Origin: Marchantia polymorpha subsp. ruderalis
Taxonomy: Eukaryota > Streptophyta > Marchantiopsida > Marchantiales > Marchantiaceae
NCBI GenBank assembly: GCA_037833965.1
Contig: AP031355.1
Coordinates: 5,295,501-5,359,500, forward strand
Reading direction: 5' to 3'
Length of the DNA: 64,000 bases
Shown: piece after piece, positions 12,019-23,120 of the stretch
How positions within the stretch are numbered: the first letter of the stretch is position 1
Layout of the letters: each line of letters begins with the position of its first letter
Translations under genes and position numbers: made by a program
Notes under the pieces: model-generated
The model's database searches: none
The model's input: only the letters and a program-made list of their open reading frames with translations
What the model was told of the DNA's origin: nothing

Positions 12019-14519
12019 CCAGCGCTCATCCAGCAACCTCATAATTGCTCTTATTGGCCCAAAACACCTCTTCCACCGTCGATTCGAATATCGACGGGCT
12101 TACTGGACAAACAAGTGGAAAACGATGTAGCAGCGTCCAGTTGTTTTTCTCGCAACTCTAAAAGCTCGTATTCTTGAAGTTATCCATAATTTTGTCCGGA
12201 CTCTCTGTTCTCCTCCTAAGTCAATTGTGATTGCTGGATAAAACTCGACCAGTTCCTGATAAACACGTGTTTACCTCGAAGTGTTTCCTCTAAATAAATT
12301 TCTACTGGGAAAAAGTCTTTTTTGCCAAAGAAACACTGAATTTAGTTTGTCTGTATTGAGTTGGAACATGATGAACATAGCAATTAGGCGATTACGTTGG
12401 TTTTAACGTAATCATAACTATACAAAGTCCTCTTGGAATGTTATGGGGAGTATTTAAATATTTTTCGATGCCTGCAAGGTCAAACCCTATTATTATGTAA
12501 ACAGGTGATTTTTGAGAAACCATCTCGACTTCTGGATGATAATCGTATAATATTAGTAGTAGTATATAACGGAGGCAGTTCCTTTCAAGTTCGATAACGG
12601 ATCACGTTCGTGATTTTTTATCACCCGTATTTTATTTCATCCTTCACCTCTTCCCTATTTCACTAACAGACGCTATTAACATATTGACTCAAGAACTTAA
12701 ATTCCTTATCTCAAGTATCTCAATGAGTCACTTGATAATGCGGGAATGGAGGCTCCATTACTTGTCTCATGAAAATGACTCTAAAGACTAGATGGGTCAA
12801 ATGATGAATTTTGTTAGAGGATTGTGGACATGTTTGTCTGTAAATTTGTTTCTGTAACCCTTCATTCACAACCCCCGTTCTACATACTTAAATCTTCTTC
12901 TACTCTCATTTTCTACGTGAAAATTTATAATCCGTTCTAATCTGATTTAACATTGAACTTATTTGAGACACAAGCTAGTGAGAAATTTTACCAATTAAGT
13001 TGTCAACCGGTTGCTTGCAATACTTGAAAGGAAGTGTTGGACTATCACCCCCAAAAGCCCCAAAAAAAATTGAAACCTCCTCTAGAGAAAATTGAAATAT
13101 ACTAGCGGTATGTAAAAGTATTCTGATAATATTTGTATCAATGACTGATAAACACAATGGTTGTGTATGCATTTGTACAGAATAGAGAAATATTTATTGT
13201 AGCCACGAGTTGTATTATCAAATTGTTATTGTTGAAATCACAATATCATGACAAATAGCTTCTTCAGCAATTAATCAATTTCATGCCATTTTACATTTTT
13301 TAATGGATGGATCTACAGTATATAAGTACTTTTATTATAGTCTTTGAATTGATTGGGATATAACATAATTTTCTCTTGATAACATGTGGATGCGACAAAA
13401 AATCTATGTTCTCAAGTTGATTATACAATTTAATATCAAAATTGAATATTTTTATGTTGAAGAAAATTTTCCTTCTAACATGCACTTTACTACAAGAATT
13501 ATGAGAATTAATTTATGTCATGAATTTGTATAATGGTGATTTATTATATTTTTGAAAAACGATCATGTGATTGTTATTGATAGAACTGTAAACTACATTC
13601 ATTTACACTCAATGATCTAAGAAATAAATCTGCAAAAATTTTAAAATAGTTTTGAAGTCATTAAAAATAAAAGTATATAGTTTGTTTTTGTGTTTAAACA
13701 AGATTTGAAAAAAATTTATGCTATAATTATATTTTAATTTTAAATTTTTTTTAATAAAGGATTTATTCCAAGAAATTAAATCTAAATCAATAGCTAACAA
13801 TGATATGTTTTGATAAAAAATTTACGTGAATTTTGATTAAAAACATAAGTTTCTAATTATTCTAAATCATGATTACAATTTATTATAAGTGTTATCAAAA
13901 AAAATTCACACAAGATTTGGATAGCATTTGAAGCTCCAAAATTAGAAGTAGTAACATTTCAAGCGAAAAAACAGAAAATAATATTACTCAAAAAGAGAAT
14001 AATAGTTACAACTGACGTTAAATAGAATGAGATATAATGTCTAAAGATGTTCAATGAATACTGCTAGGACGCAATTAGAATACTCTAAAGTTGAAGAATT
14101 GACATCATACTCAAAGTTGAAAAAAGTAGACGATTTGGTAGTATAACATTATATCTTATATTATATATCAACATCAAACAACTTGAAATATATAAACTGG
14201 TTGATTTCAGGATTCTGAATCTATAATCTCTCAATCCTAACTTGAAAATTCTCTAGTATTGAAGATGCCAGCATTGTTTTTCTATTTCAAGAACAAAGTA
14301 TCAGATTTTGAACTTACTATGATATCTTGGTGAAAAAATGCATCCATCAAAGTTGTGATATGCACAATCTTTAGCTGAAGTTGGTCAAGCTTGATAAAGA
14401 TAGTATTAAAATGGTCGTGGGTTCCATTCTCTTCCTTGGATGCAAGGTATGTTCGTTGGATAAGAACAAAGTACCGGATACATGACAACAAAGTTGAAGT
14501 GCAAAAATGATATACTTCA
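12019..14519. other. AT-rich intergenic or decayed transposon DNA
   Basis: Very AT-rich from about 12,900 with no supported frames. The right end (from about 14,200) probably belongs to the Ty3/gypsy remnant that becomes recognisable after 14,520. No LTR boundary was found. Confidence 0.4.
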
Positions 14520-15300
14520 ATAAAATCGTTGTCTATCTAGTACCTTGGCAAACATGAAGTATTCAAAATCCTTGTGATCAGTGTATACTGTGATCTGATA
14601 GCTCTTGTGAGAAAATGATATCACTTTTGAATCAAGTCAAAAATAGCTAAGAACTCCTTGTTGTGACAATTTTTATGACTGAAATAGAACAGGATGGAGA
14701 TGTTTTTCTTCGTCGGGTTGGGAAAGTACCACTCCAAGAGCAAAGTAAAAAACATCTGTTTCTAGAAAAAATGGCTTCGGAAAGTCAACAAGATAACATA
14801 CTATAACATTGTCTAGAAATTTTTAGTTGACGTCATTCATCAAGTGTTGGAAGATGGTAGGTGTGTGGTTAGACCAAAAGTTCAATATATATATACCTAG
14901 TTCGAAACTTTATCTTTCATTTATTGACTTTCTTGACTCTCCACAAAGATCAAGCTTGGTGTGGATGTTTGTTTGATCGAGTTGGTCAAAAAATCTTGAA
15001 ATAAGCGTCAATAGATAACGATTTTTGAATATGAACATTTTTAGTCTAGGTTTCTCTGAAAAAAGCTGACTTTCTTCTTGACAAATAGTAAACTCATGAG
15101 GTGATTTGGAATGTCAAATCAAGTTATTCATAAGATTTTAATCAAGAAGATTATTGCAATGTAGCAAACTCATTTGAAAGAGTTTTGGACCAAAGAAAGA
15201 TTGTACAAGTTCTTAGAGTTTGTCTTCACAATCATAAGTTACATGTTAAAGAAGTATATCAACATTTTTTTATTCAAACACGTTTCGATACTCCTCATAT
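14520..15300 (-). mobile_element. Decayed Ty3/gypsy pol (RT and RNase H)
   Basis: Reading the minus strand downwards, about 14,830-14,890 gives TFGLT and, after a frame change, FQHLMNDV, which match the reverse transcriptase palm. At about 14,770-14,700 is FLETDVFYFALGVVLSQ, the start of the RNase H domain. At about 14,680-14,530 are KEFLAIFDLIQK and ITVYTDHKDFEYFMFAKVL, diagnostic of Ty3/gypsy RNase H. The RT YLDD region appears joined directly to the RNase H start, which implies an internal deletion. There are stops and at least two frame changes, so this is an old remnant. No LTRs were found. It has no coding capacity. Confidence 0.75.
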
Positions 15301-16483
15301 TTTGCTTCTAATTTGGTTGATTATTGAAAAAAATTAAAATGTCAAAATTGCATATAATGCAAATTTATTTCAATTCTTCATGATTGATGCTCAAACAAAA
15401 AGGCTTGAACATCTATCATGAACGGAACTTTGATCTCATACCTTTTTACTTGATAAAGACATGAGTTTGAATTATATCTAGCACCTGACATCAACGTAAC
15501 CTTTGACCGCAAACTCTCAGAGTTTGAAATATTTTGAACCTGTCCAGAGAAGAACTAAAAAAACTATGCGTTGATATATTAGTTTTTTCTTTTTCCAATC
15601 TATATCCATATAAATCATCTCTAATAAAGAGAAATTTAAGACAAGAGAATTAAAAAGAGAACCAATAATATAGAATACAAGAGTATTTTGGTGCATTTTT
15701 AAGATAATGTCTAAAGTATTGATGTTGTGAGTGATATTTTTTAAAATCAATAATCTATTCTAAATAATTTCTAATGTCACATGGTATTTCTTAAGAAGTA
15801 TAGAAAGATTATAAAGTTTTACAAGATTTATATTGATAAAACAGTCAGATGTTTTGAAATCTAACAAAGCTTTATTTTGTATATTTTATTATATATGGAT
15901 TTTAAGTGTGATATAAAAACAACAAGAAGGTTAAGAGTATAGGATAGGAATTGATGATTTGACATGATTTGTAAGCCATACAAAATTTAATGTGGTTGAT
16001 TTATGTCGTGTTTTGACTGAATTTGATTATGTCTTGGCTCAAATTGTTGAAATGCAGAATATACTATGTGCATGATTTCTTATAAAAACTTGATATGTCA
16101 TAAACTGGTTGAAACACATTTTTTGTGAAATACTAACACTATTTTTAAATAATACTATTTTAATAATAAAAATTCAAGCATTTATTCACATATGTGCTTA
16201 TTAAATTATTTTTTTCAAGCAAAAAATATAAATACATAGCAAATCTCATTTGCAATAAAAAAACTTAAATAAAAAATTCTAACAAGAATAAAAATAAAGA
16301 AAAATCATATATCATATTTCAAGAATATAAAGTTTTTTCTACTAAGACATAAAATTTTAAATTAAATATGCATTTACAAAAAAATTCATAATAAGTTTGC
16401 ATAATATAGATTATTGCACTTAGCAAATTGACATTTCTCTATCAAAAACCTAAAAAATTCATTTAAAATGTTTAACACTAGTC
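15301..16483. other. AT-rich, no gene
   Basis: Stops in all frames. It probably contains more of the gypsy remnant, but I could not read motifs. It abuts the 3' LTR of the copia element. Confidence 0.35.
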
Positions 16484-16713
16484 ACGTAAAATCAAGAATC
16501 ATTCACAAGACACTCATATAACGTGGTTCACCCTCGAGGGCTACGTCCACGACTGGAGCACTAAGCAGGTTTACTGACAAGTGAATACACAATGTTTCGG
16601 CTATTCTTTAAAGCTTTGGCTTTGGAGGTATATTTATACCTAAAGCCAGCGACACACATAACTATAAATAACTAGAGCCTGAGGTTACTCCTTAACCGAA
16701 GTTAACCTCAACA
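16484..16713 (-). repeat. 3' LTR of the copia element
   Basis: Aligned base for base with the LTR at 22,886-23,120 at about 95% identity. On the minus strand it begins TGTTGAGGTTAAC immediately after the polypurine tract. It contains a TATA-like TATAAATA on the minus strand at 16,631-16,638, in the same place in both LTRs. The outer end is uncertain: it may be at 16,469 if the divergent 15 bases belong to the LTR. Confidence 0.9.
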
Positions 16714-16724
16714 ATCTCCCCCTT
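16714..16724 (-). other. Polypurine tract of the copia element
   Basis: The minus strand reads AAGGGGGAGAT directly before the LTR start. This is the canonical plus-strand primer position in LTR retrotransposons and fixes both the orientation and the inner LTR edge. Confidence 0.9.
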
Positions 16725-16903
16725 AACTCGTGTTAAGGAAACAGTAACCTCTGAAACCTATATTATTACTCAGCGGGAAGTTTTAGACAGATGCCTATCA
16801 TAAGGCCCCTCTTTATACGAGAGTTAACTAGAACTAGACCGTAGCCATAACATGATAGAGTAATAACATAAAGAGGTAAATAGAGTTACTATGCTAGCAA
16901 AGT

Positions 16904-19900
16904 TTACATGTGCTCCTCATGCACAACTTGCATGGTAGCATAGTGTCGCCTGAAACTCTCCAATGGAATAACTTTGCTCAAAGCATCAGCTGGATTGAGT
17001 TTACCGTCGATCTTGACTAGCTCAATCGTTTTATCAGACACTACTTGTTTGATAAAATGATACCTGATGTCAATGTGCTTCACTCTGCTACCCATGACCT
17101 GGTTCGCGGCCAAATGTAAAGCGCTCTGACTATCACAATGAAGATTAACCACGCCTTGCTTCAATCCCATTTCTATGATAAGCCTATCCAACCAAATAGC
17201 TTCCTTTGCCTCTTCTGCTGCTGCCACATATTCAGCTTCCGTTGTTAACTGAGCTACGCAAAACTGCAAGGTAGACCTCCAACTAATGCTTCCACCGCCA
17301 AGTGTAAATACATACCCAGTTGTAGATCTCCTTTTATCTAGATGTTGTCCGTATTCAGCATCAACGTAACCAAACAAGGATTTGGCATTGTCTAATAGAT
17401 CATCAAACAATAAGCCATAATCTAGAGTACTCTTCAAATATCTCAAAATCCATTTCACTGCTTCCCAATGAACTTTCCCTGGATTTGACATGTACCTGCT
17501 CACCTTGCCCATCACAAAAGCCATGTCCGGCCTAGTGCACACCATCAAATACATGAGGCTGCCTACAACTTGTTCATAGGGAACACATGACATATTTCCT
17601 TTCTCCACCGCATCCGTAGAACATTGAGCTGCAGAGAGTTTGAAATGTGCTGCCAAAGGAGTCCATACTCCTTTGGAATCCATCATGTTGAACCTGTCAA
17701 GTATACGACGAACATACTTGCCTTGACTCAACCATAGTTTCTTCTGCTCATGATCTCTATGTATCTCCATGCTTAATATTCTCTTTGACTCCCCCATATT
17801 CTTCATCTTAAATGCAGACTTCAACTTACTCTTGCATTCATCAACATCGGATTGGTTTTTCGCCAATATGAGCATATCATCAACATAGAGTACTAAAATG
17901 ATGAGATTGAACGTCTCATCATTTAACTTCTTCATGTAAACACAAGGATCATACACACTCCAAATAAATCCTTGTGCTTTCATGAACTGATCAAATCGCG
18001 TGTTCTACTGCCTAGGAGCTTGCTTCAATCCATACAATGATTTCAATAATCTACAAACCAACCTCTCTTTGACTTTGACCTCAAAACCAACAGGTTGTCT
18101 CATGTAGATCTTCTACTCTAAATATCCATAGAGAAAAGCTGTAACCACATCCATCTGATCCATAACAAGATCAAATATTGCAGCCAGTGCACATACCATA
18201 CGAATTGTAGCATACTTAGCTACCGGTGAGAAAACTTCGTTGTAGTCCACGCCCTTCTCTTGGATGAAACCTCTAGCCACCAACCTAGCTTTGAAGATTT
18301 TTGCCTCGTCTCCTCCTGGATTATCTTTCAGCTTGTACACCCACTTGGAGTCAATCACCATTTGATTGGTAGGAGACTCAACCAGCTCCCAAGTCTTATT
18401 GTCAATCAGGGATTCCATCTCCCGCTTCATAGCAGTATTCCACTCAAGCTTATTGATCGAAGCTTGAGCTTCCCTGTATGAAGAAGGTTCAACTTCTTCC
18501 AAAATCAACGCTATACCATTCATATCTTCGATATCAAAGTCACAATCTTCTAGAATGGATGAATTTGCCCACACACCGAACCTTTCAGGAGCCCTACTAG
18601 CACGATGCGATCTCCTAGTAGACGTTTCAAATTGATCTCTGTTGTCTGAAACTATTGCAATAGGCTCATCAATGATAGTTCGCTCAAGTTCCTCATGTTC
18701 TTGATGAACCGGTGCTTCTTCTTGTGACAGATCATTAGTGATATAATGATCAAACTCTCTCACGGTGATATCCGTGACTGGAGATTTTTCCTTGTGAGTA
18801 CGAGGAGACTTAGAATTCTCCCCCTCTTTCGATAAGTCAAGCTCATTGAAAGAAACATCTCGACTGACAATCACCTTATGTGCTAGTGGATCCCATAGCC
18901 TGTAACCTTTCACTCCACTAGCATATCCAAGAAAAAGACATTTCTTGGACGTATGGTCTAACTTAGTTTTCTGCTCCTTTGGCGTAAGAGTATAAGCAGT
19001 ACAACCAAAAACCTTCAAGCGGCTGTAATCCGCCATCCGTTTATGTCTAAGTTCAAACGGTGTGGAAAATTGGATTGCACTAGAAGGAGAGAGGTTTACC
19101 AAATAAACTGCGGTGTTGACGGCTTCGGCCCAAAACTCTCATGGTAAATCATATTCACTTAGCATACTCCGCACCTTTTCCAACACTGTTCTGTTGAGTC
19201 TTTCAGAAATAGCATTTTGTTGGGGAGTGTAAACTGTCGTGAAGTGACGAGTAATCCCCTCTTCTGTACAATACCTCTGAAACTCCTCATAAGTATATTC
19301 GCCGCCATTATCTGATCGTAAATATTTTCACCTATTTCCAACTTGAATGCGCCAAGTTTTGAAGGTTGAAAAGACCTCAGACTTGTGGGTAAGAAAATAT
19401 ACCCACACATACCTAGAGTAATCATCTATAAAAGAAACATAGTAGAGCTTTCCTGAGAGTGAGACAGTAGGAGATGGACCCCATACGTCACTATGTACAT
19501 ACTCTAGTATCTTTTTGGAATCATGAGTACCAACACTAAAAGCTTGCCTATGTTGTTTTTCCATGATGCAGTGTTCACAAAATGCAAAGTCAAATGTACC
19601 CAAACCCGATAACACTTTCTTGTCATCAAGAAGAGACAAGTATCTATCACTCATATGGCCTAGTCTAAAATGCCATAAATGAGACATCTCTCTACGAAAT
19701 CTGGTAAAGTTGACTTCTCCACAAATTGTGGTGCCCTCTAATAAGTACAGATTATTGTGCTTATGACCCTTAAGTATAATCTTCTTATCATTGGATTTGA
19801 CATCTAACACTCCATGCTTAGAGCTTCACTCCAAGCCGTGTGAGTCTAACACTCCGAGAGAGATCAAGTTCTTTCTCATATTAGGTATAAATCTAACGTG

Positions 19901-21016
19901 TGTCAGTGTTCGATTTACACCATCAAACATGCGGATTTTAACAGATCCAACACCCTCAATCTTACAAGGTTTGTCATTTTCCATAAGAACAGACCCGTTT
20001 GATGTTGAGAAAGTATAGAAAAACTCTCTAATGTAGCAAATGTGATAAGAACAAGCACTATCCAAAATCCATACATCACCAAGAACTGTTGGTGAACTAC
20101 AGAGGGCATACCTCTAGCATCATAGACCGTCGGTAAACACGTCTTCCTCTTCAGAGTGAAGATGCTCCGCAACATTCGCCACTTGAGGAAGATTTGCATC
20201 TTTGATTTGCATCCTACAATCATTCTTGATATGGCCATTCTTGCCACATCTCCAACACACCAAGTTCTTCAAGTTCCTCTTGTTAGGGGATGGAACCTGA
20301 AAATGAACTCTCCTACGCTCAGTGGATCTCGATCTCTGCCGCTTGAACCCTGTACGTTGCAAATTGTCTTGACCCGATGGTTGCGACTGACCCCGGATCA
20401 CAGTAAGTGCAGTACTTGAAGTGAATGGGCGAGAGAATGACAACATCTTCTGTTCCACCGCGTCTGCCAGAAGGGCACTTACAACCTCGTTGTAAGTTAC
20501 AGCCTTGTTATCACGATGAAGTAGAATTTTTGATAGTGTCTGATTGGAGGGAGGCAATGAGTGAAGTAGATGCATAGCTTTCTTAATGTCAAAAAGCTCC
20601 TCTCCCATACTTTGAAGATGTACCAACAAATCTCCGTAGGCGTGAATGTGATCTTGAATTCTTGAGTCTGGTCTCATCCTGAAATTCAATAGCCTCATGT
20701 AGGTATTCATCACATGAGAGATTTCCTTCTGATGAAACCGTCTCTGTAGGGCATCAAAGAGATGTGTAACCTCAAGATACTCCTCAACTTGCTTCATAAC
20801 CGAAGGATCGAGATAACCCATCACAATGTAGACTGCTTGCTCTTGTGAATCCTTCCAATCAATGTCGGTAATGTGCATTGGTTTGTCTTTAAGCACATTA
20901 GCGAGACCCATAGATCTCAACTTGTCTTTCACTTGCTTTTCCCAAAGCAAGTAATCGGATCGGCCATCAAGAGGAAGAATGTTGTACCTTGTTCATGCAA
21001 CTTGTTTCGAGGCCAT
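16904..21016 (-). pseudogene. Copia gag-pol polyprotein, eight in-frame stops
   Basis: One continuous frame of about 1,370 codons starts at the ATG at 21,014-21,016 (MASKQVA). The gag part ends in a CCHC zinc knuckle (CWRCGKNGHIKNDC, near 20,250). The protease motif DSACSYH is near 20,060, with Ala where the family has Gly or Thr. Next come the integrase HHCC finger (about 19,690-19,560), a catalytic core with SDVWG and SDNGGEY, and an ISERLNRT segment carrying the catalytic Glu. The RT follows with the YVDD box near 17,900 and the RNase H with CDSQSALHLAAN near 17,130. Nonsense codons are at 20,993 (TGA), 20,120 (TGA), 20,114 (TAG), 19,826 (TGA), 19,328 (TGA), 19,139 (TGA), 18,113 (TAG) and 18,005 (TAG); numbers are the lowest base of each codon. 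I found no frameshift over 4.1 kb. As it stands it cannot make a full polyprotein. Confidence 0.93.
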
Positions 21017-21360
21017 CTCAGTTCGACAAATACTAGAGATACCGTCTGTTGTCACGGCAATTTCGTCCTTCGGATGCATTTTTAGCTGCTGAAAATGTTC
21101 AAGATGCACTTTACGTCTGTCACCTGCGACTATATCCGTCACCCGCGACTGAAAAAAAAATCCGTCACCTGTGACCACCGCCGCCCGCGACTATATCCGT
21201 CACCCGCGACTCTTGTCGCCCGTGACCACCGACGCCCGTGACTATATCTGTCACCCGCGACTCTTGTCGTCCGTTTCACCGTCGTTCCACGATTGTATCT
21301 GTCACCAGAGCGCGTACCCTAAACTCCAAACTGAACTTTTTTTTAACACGTTCACAGCAG
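20993..21360. repeat. Short GTGACGG/TCGCGG repeats beside gag start
   Basis: Between about 21,115 and 21,290 the plus strand repeats the block TATATCCGTCACCCGCGACT and variants with CTTGTCG at irregular spacing, five or so times. It lies in the leader just 5' of gag. A run of nine A at 21,150-21,158 interrupts it. Confidence 0.7.
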
Positions 21361-21426
21361 TAGCTTAGTGGTTAGTGCTTCGCGTTCGCAAGCAGGAGGT
21401 CGTGGGTTCGAGTCCCACCCGGAGCA
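21354..21426 (+). other. tRNA-like block with intact pol III boxes
   Basis: The A box TAGCTTAGTGG (21,361-21,371) and B box GGTTCGAGTCC (21,405-21,415) both match the pol III consensus. The T arm GTGGG/CCCAC is perfect, and the anticodon-arm region has TGCTT/AAGCA. The acceptor stem does not form: 21,354-21,360 pairs with 21,419-21,425 at only about three of seven positions. This is a tRNA pseudogene or the head of a tRNA-derived SINE, not a working tRNA. It reads on the plus strand, opposite to the copia element whose leader contains it. No poly-A tail or T run marks a SINE end. Confidence 0.7.
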
Positions 21427-21431
21427 TGTTC

Positions 21432-22200
21432 TCGCGAAGGTGATGACCCGCGCCGCCTGACCCCACTCGCGAAGTGCCCCCGCCGTCCGGCTCTCATCCG
21501 CGATGTGCCCACCCGTGACGTGCATGCGCGTGTCGCTCGCGAAGTGCCTACCCGCGCCGCCCGGCTCCCGCTATGCCTCCTTCCGACTCCCACCCGCGAC
21601 GTGCCTGAGCGTGCCGCTCGGTAAGTGCTAACCCCCCGCCGCTAAGATGGTGACCTGCGCGAAGTGCCTACCCGCGCCGTCTGGCTCCCACCCGCGATGT
21701 GCCCACCCGTGACGTGCATGCGCGTGTCGCTCGCGAAGTGCCTACCCGCGCCGCCCGGCTCCCGCTATGCCTCCTTCCGACTCCCACCCGCGACGTGCCT
21801 GAGCGTGCCGCTCGGAAAGTGCTAACCCCCCGCCGCTAAGATGGTGACCTGCGCGAAGTGCCTACCCGCGCCGTCCGGCTCCCACCCGCGATGTGCCCAC
21901 CCGTGACGTGCATGCGCGTGTCGCTCGCAAAGTGCCTACCCGCGCCGCCCGGCTTCCGCTATGCCTCCTTCCGACTCCCACCCGCGACGTGCCTAAGCGT
22001 GCCGCTCGGGAAGTGCTGACCCCCCGCCGCTAAGATGGTGACCTGCGCGAAGTGCCTACCCGCGCCGTCCGGCTCCCGCGATGCCTCCTCCCGACTCCTA
22101 CCCGCGATGTGCAGATGGTAACCCGCGCCGCTCGCGAGGCTCCCCCCGCGACGTGCCCGCGCGCGCCGCTCGGGAAGAATGTGCGCAGGCGGTGGGGAAG
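21432..22200. repeat. GC-rich tandem array, 194-bp period
   Basis: The block GACGTGCATGCGCGTG recurs at 21,517, 21,711 and 21,905, giving an exact 194-bp period with few substitutions, and a partial fourth unit ends near 22,200. Each unit contains smaller internal repeats (GCGAAGTGCC, CCCGCGCCG, CCGCTCGG). Its GC content is strikingly different from the surrounding AT-rich retrotransposon DNA. It lies in the leader of the copia element. Confidence 0.9.
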
Positions 22201-22261
22201 GCCTGACGAAACCCTAGTCACAGGATGGCGGCCGCCCCTTGCCTTAAGGGAACCCTAATGT

Positions 22262-22530
22262 GAATACTGAAAACAAAAACTTTGAGAAAATTTCCAGAAA
22301 TCGAAACTGAAACTTCGAGAAACAAAACTGAAACTGAAACTTCGAGAAAACTTCGAAAAAACAAAACTTAAACTTCAAGAAAACTTCGAAAAACAAAACT
22401 TAAACTTAAACTTCGAGAAAACTTTGAAAAAAAAAACAAAACTTAAACTTCGAGAATCTGAGGAGGAAACTTCGAGAAAGGGTAAACTTCGAGAAAACTT
22501 CAAACTCGAAGAAAATTCACAACCGTTGTA
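22262..22530. repeat. Purine-rich tandem repeat with TTCGAGAA cores
   Basis: Variants of AAACTTCGAGAAAACTTCG recur about ten times. The core TTCGAGAA is an inverted TTC/GAA pair spaced by two bases. It is the second of three different arrays in the copia leader. Confidence 0.85.
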
Positions 22531-22650
22531 AAATATCATGAGCGTTAGAAACTCAAAATCATCTCAAAAAACCATCACTAAAGTGTAACCTATCACTAAG
22601 GAGTTCTGTTCTGATTGTTCGTTCTGTTCTGACTGTTTGACTGTTCGTGA

Positions 22651-22837
22651 GAAAACAGTCAGCTGAAAACTATCACTGTGAAAACCGTCAGCTGAAAACT
22701 GTCACTGAGAAAACCTTCAGCTGAAAACTGTCACTAAGATAATTGTCAGCTGAAAACTATCACTAAGAAAACTGTCAGCTGAAAACTGTCACTAAGAAAA
22801 CTGTCAGCTAAAAACTGTCACTAAGAAAACCTTCAAC
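22651..22837. repeat. 29-bp tandem repeat, six units and a part
   Basis: Units begin at 22,651, 22,680, 22,709, 22,738, 22,767 and 22,796, with a partial one at 22,825. The consensus starts GAAAACTGTCAGCTG and ends ACTGTCACTAA. Units differ at one to four bases. It is the third leader array and ends about 30 bp before the primer binding site. Confidence 0.93.
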
Positions 22838-22867
22838 ACACAAACTCACTATATATCCAAAGCTAAA

Positions 22868-22883
22868 ACCGGCTCTGATACCA
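22868..22883 (-). other. Primer binding site (initiator tRNA-Met)
   Basis: The minus strand reads TGGTATCAGAGCCGG starting two bases inside the 5' LTR. TGGTATCAGAGC is complementary to the 3' end of plant initiator tRNA-Met, the usual primer of plant Ty1/copia elements. Confidence 0.93.
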
Positions 22884-22885
22884 TT

Positions 22886-23120
22886 TGTTAACGTAAAATC
22901 AAGAATCATTCACAAGACACTCATATAACGTGGTTCACCCTCGAGGGCTACGTCCACGGCTGGAACACTGAGCAGGTTTACTGACAAGTGAATACACAAT
23001 GTTTCGACTACTCTTTAAAGCCTTGGCTTTGGAGTTATATTTATACCTAAAGCCAGCGACACACATAACTATAAATATCTAGAGCCTGAGGTTACTCCTT
23101 AAACGGAGTTAACCTCAACA
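22886..23120 (-). repeat. 5' LTR of the copia element
   Basis: It is 235 bp long, running on the minus strand from TGTTGAGGTTAAC to GTTAACA. A TATA-like TATAAATA lies on the minus strand at 23,038-23,045, inside an imperfect inverted repeat (GGCTTT and AAAGCC outside, TATACC inside), and is the likely promoter. It aligns with the 3' LTR at about 95% identity. Confidence 0.93.

Larger units (their letters stand above)
16484..23120 (-). mobile_element. Ty1/copia LTR retrotransposon, full-length structure
   Basis: An element of about 6.6 kb on the minus strand. Its order in the element's own direction is: 5' LTR (22,886-23,120), primer binding site, long repeat-rich leader, gag-pol (21,016 to 16,904), polypurine tract and 3' LTR (16,484-16,713). 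The order of domains in pol (protease, integrase, reverse transcriptase, RNase H) defines Ty1/copia rather than Ty3/gypsy. I counted by eye about 10 substitutions over about 223 aligned LTR bases, roughly 95% identity. The leader of about 1.85 kb (21,017-22,867) is long for this superfamily and is built of tandem arrays. I could not find a matching target-site duplication. The start of the 3' LTR differs from its partner: it reads TGTTTAACACTAGTCACG from 16,469, against TGTTAACG at 22,886. Confidence 0.95.

Noticed and set aside
18260-18481. Plus-strand ORFs within the copia element
   Set aside because: They are shadows of the antisense gag-pol frame, with no motif of their own.
21354-21426. 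Functional tRNA gene
   Set aside because: The boxes are intact but the acceptor stem pairs at only about three of seven positions.
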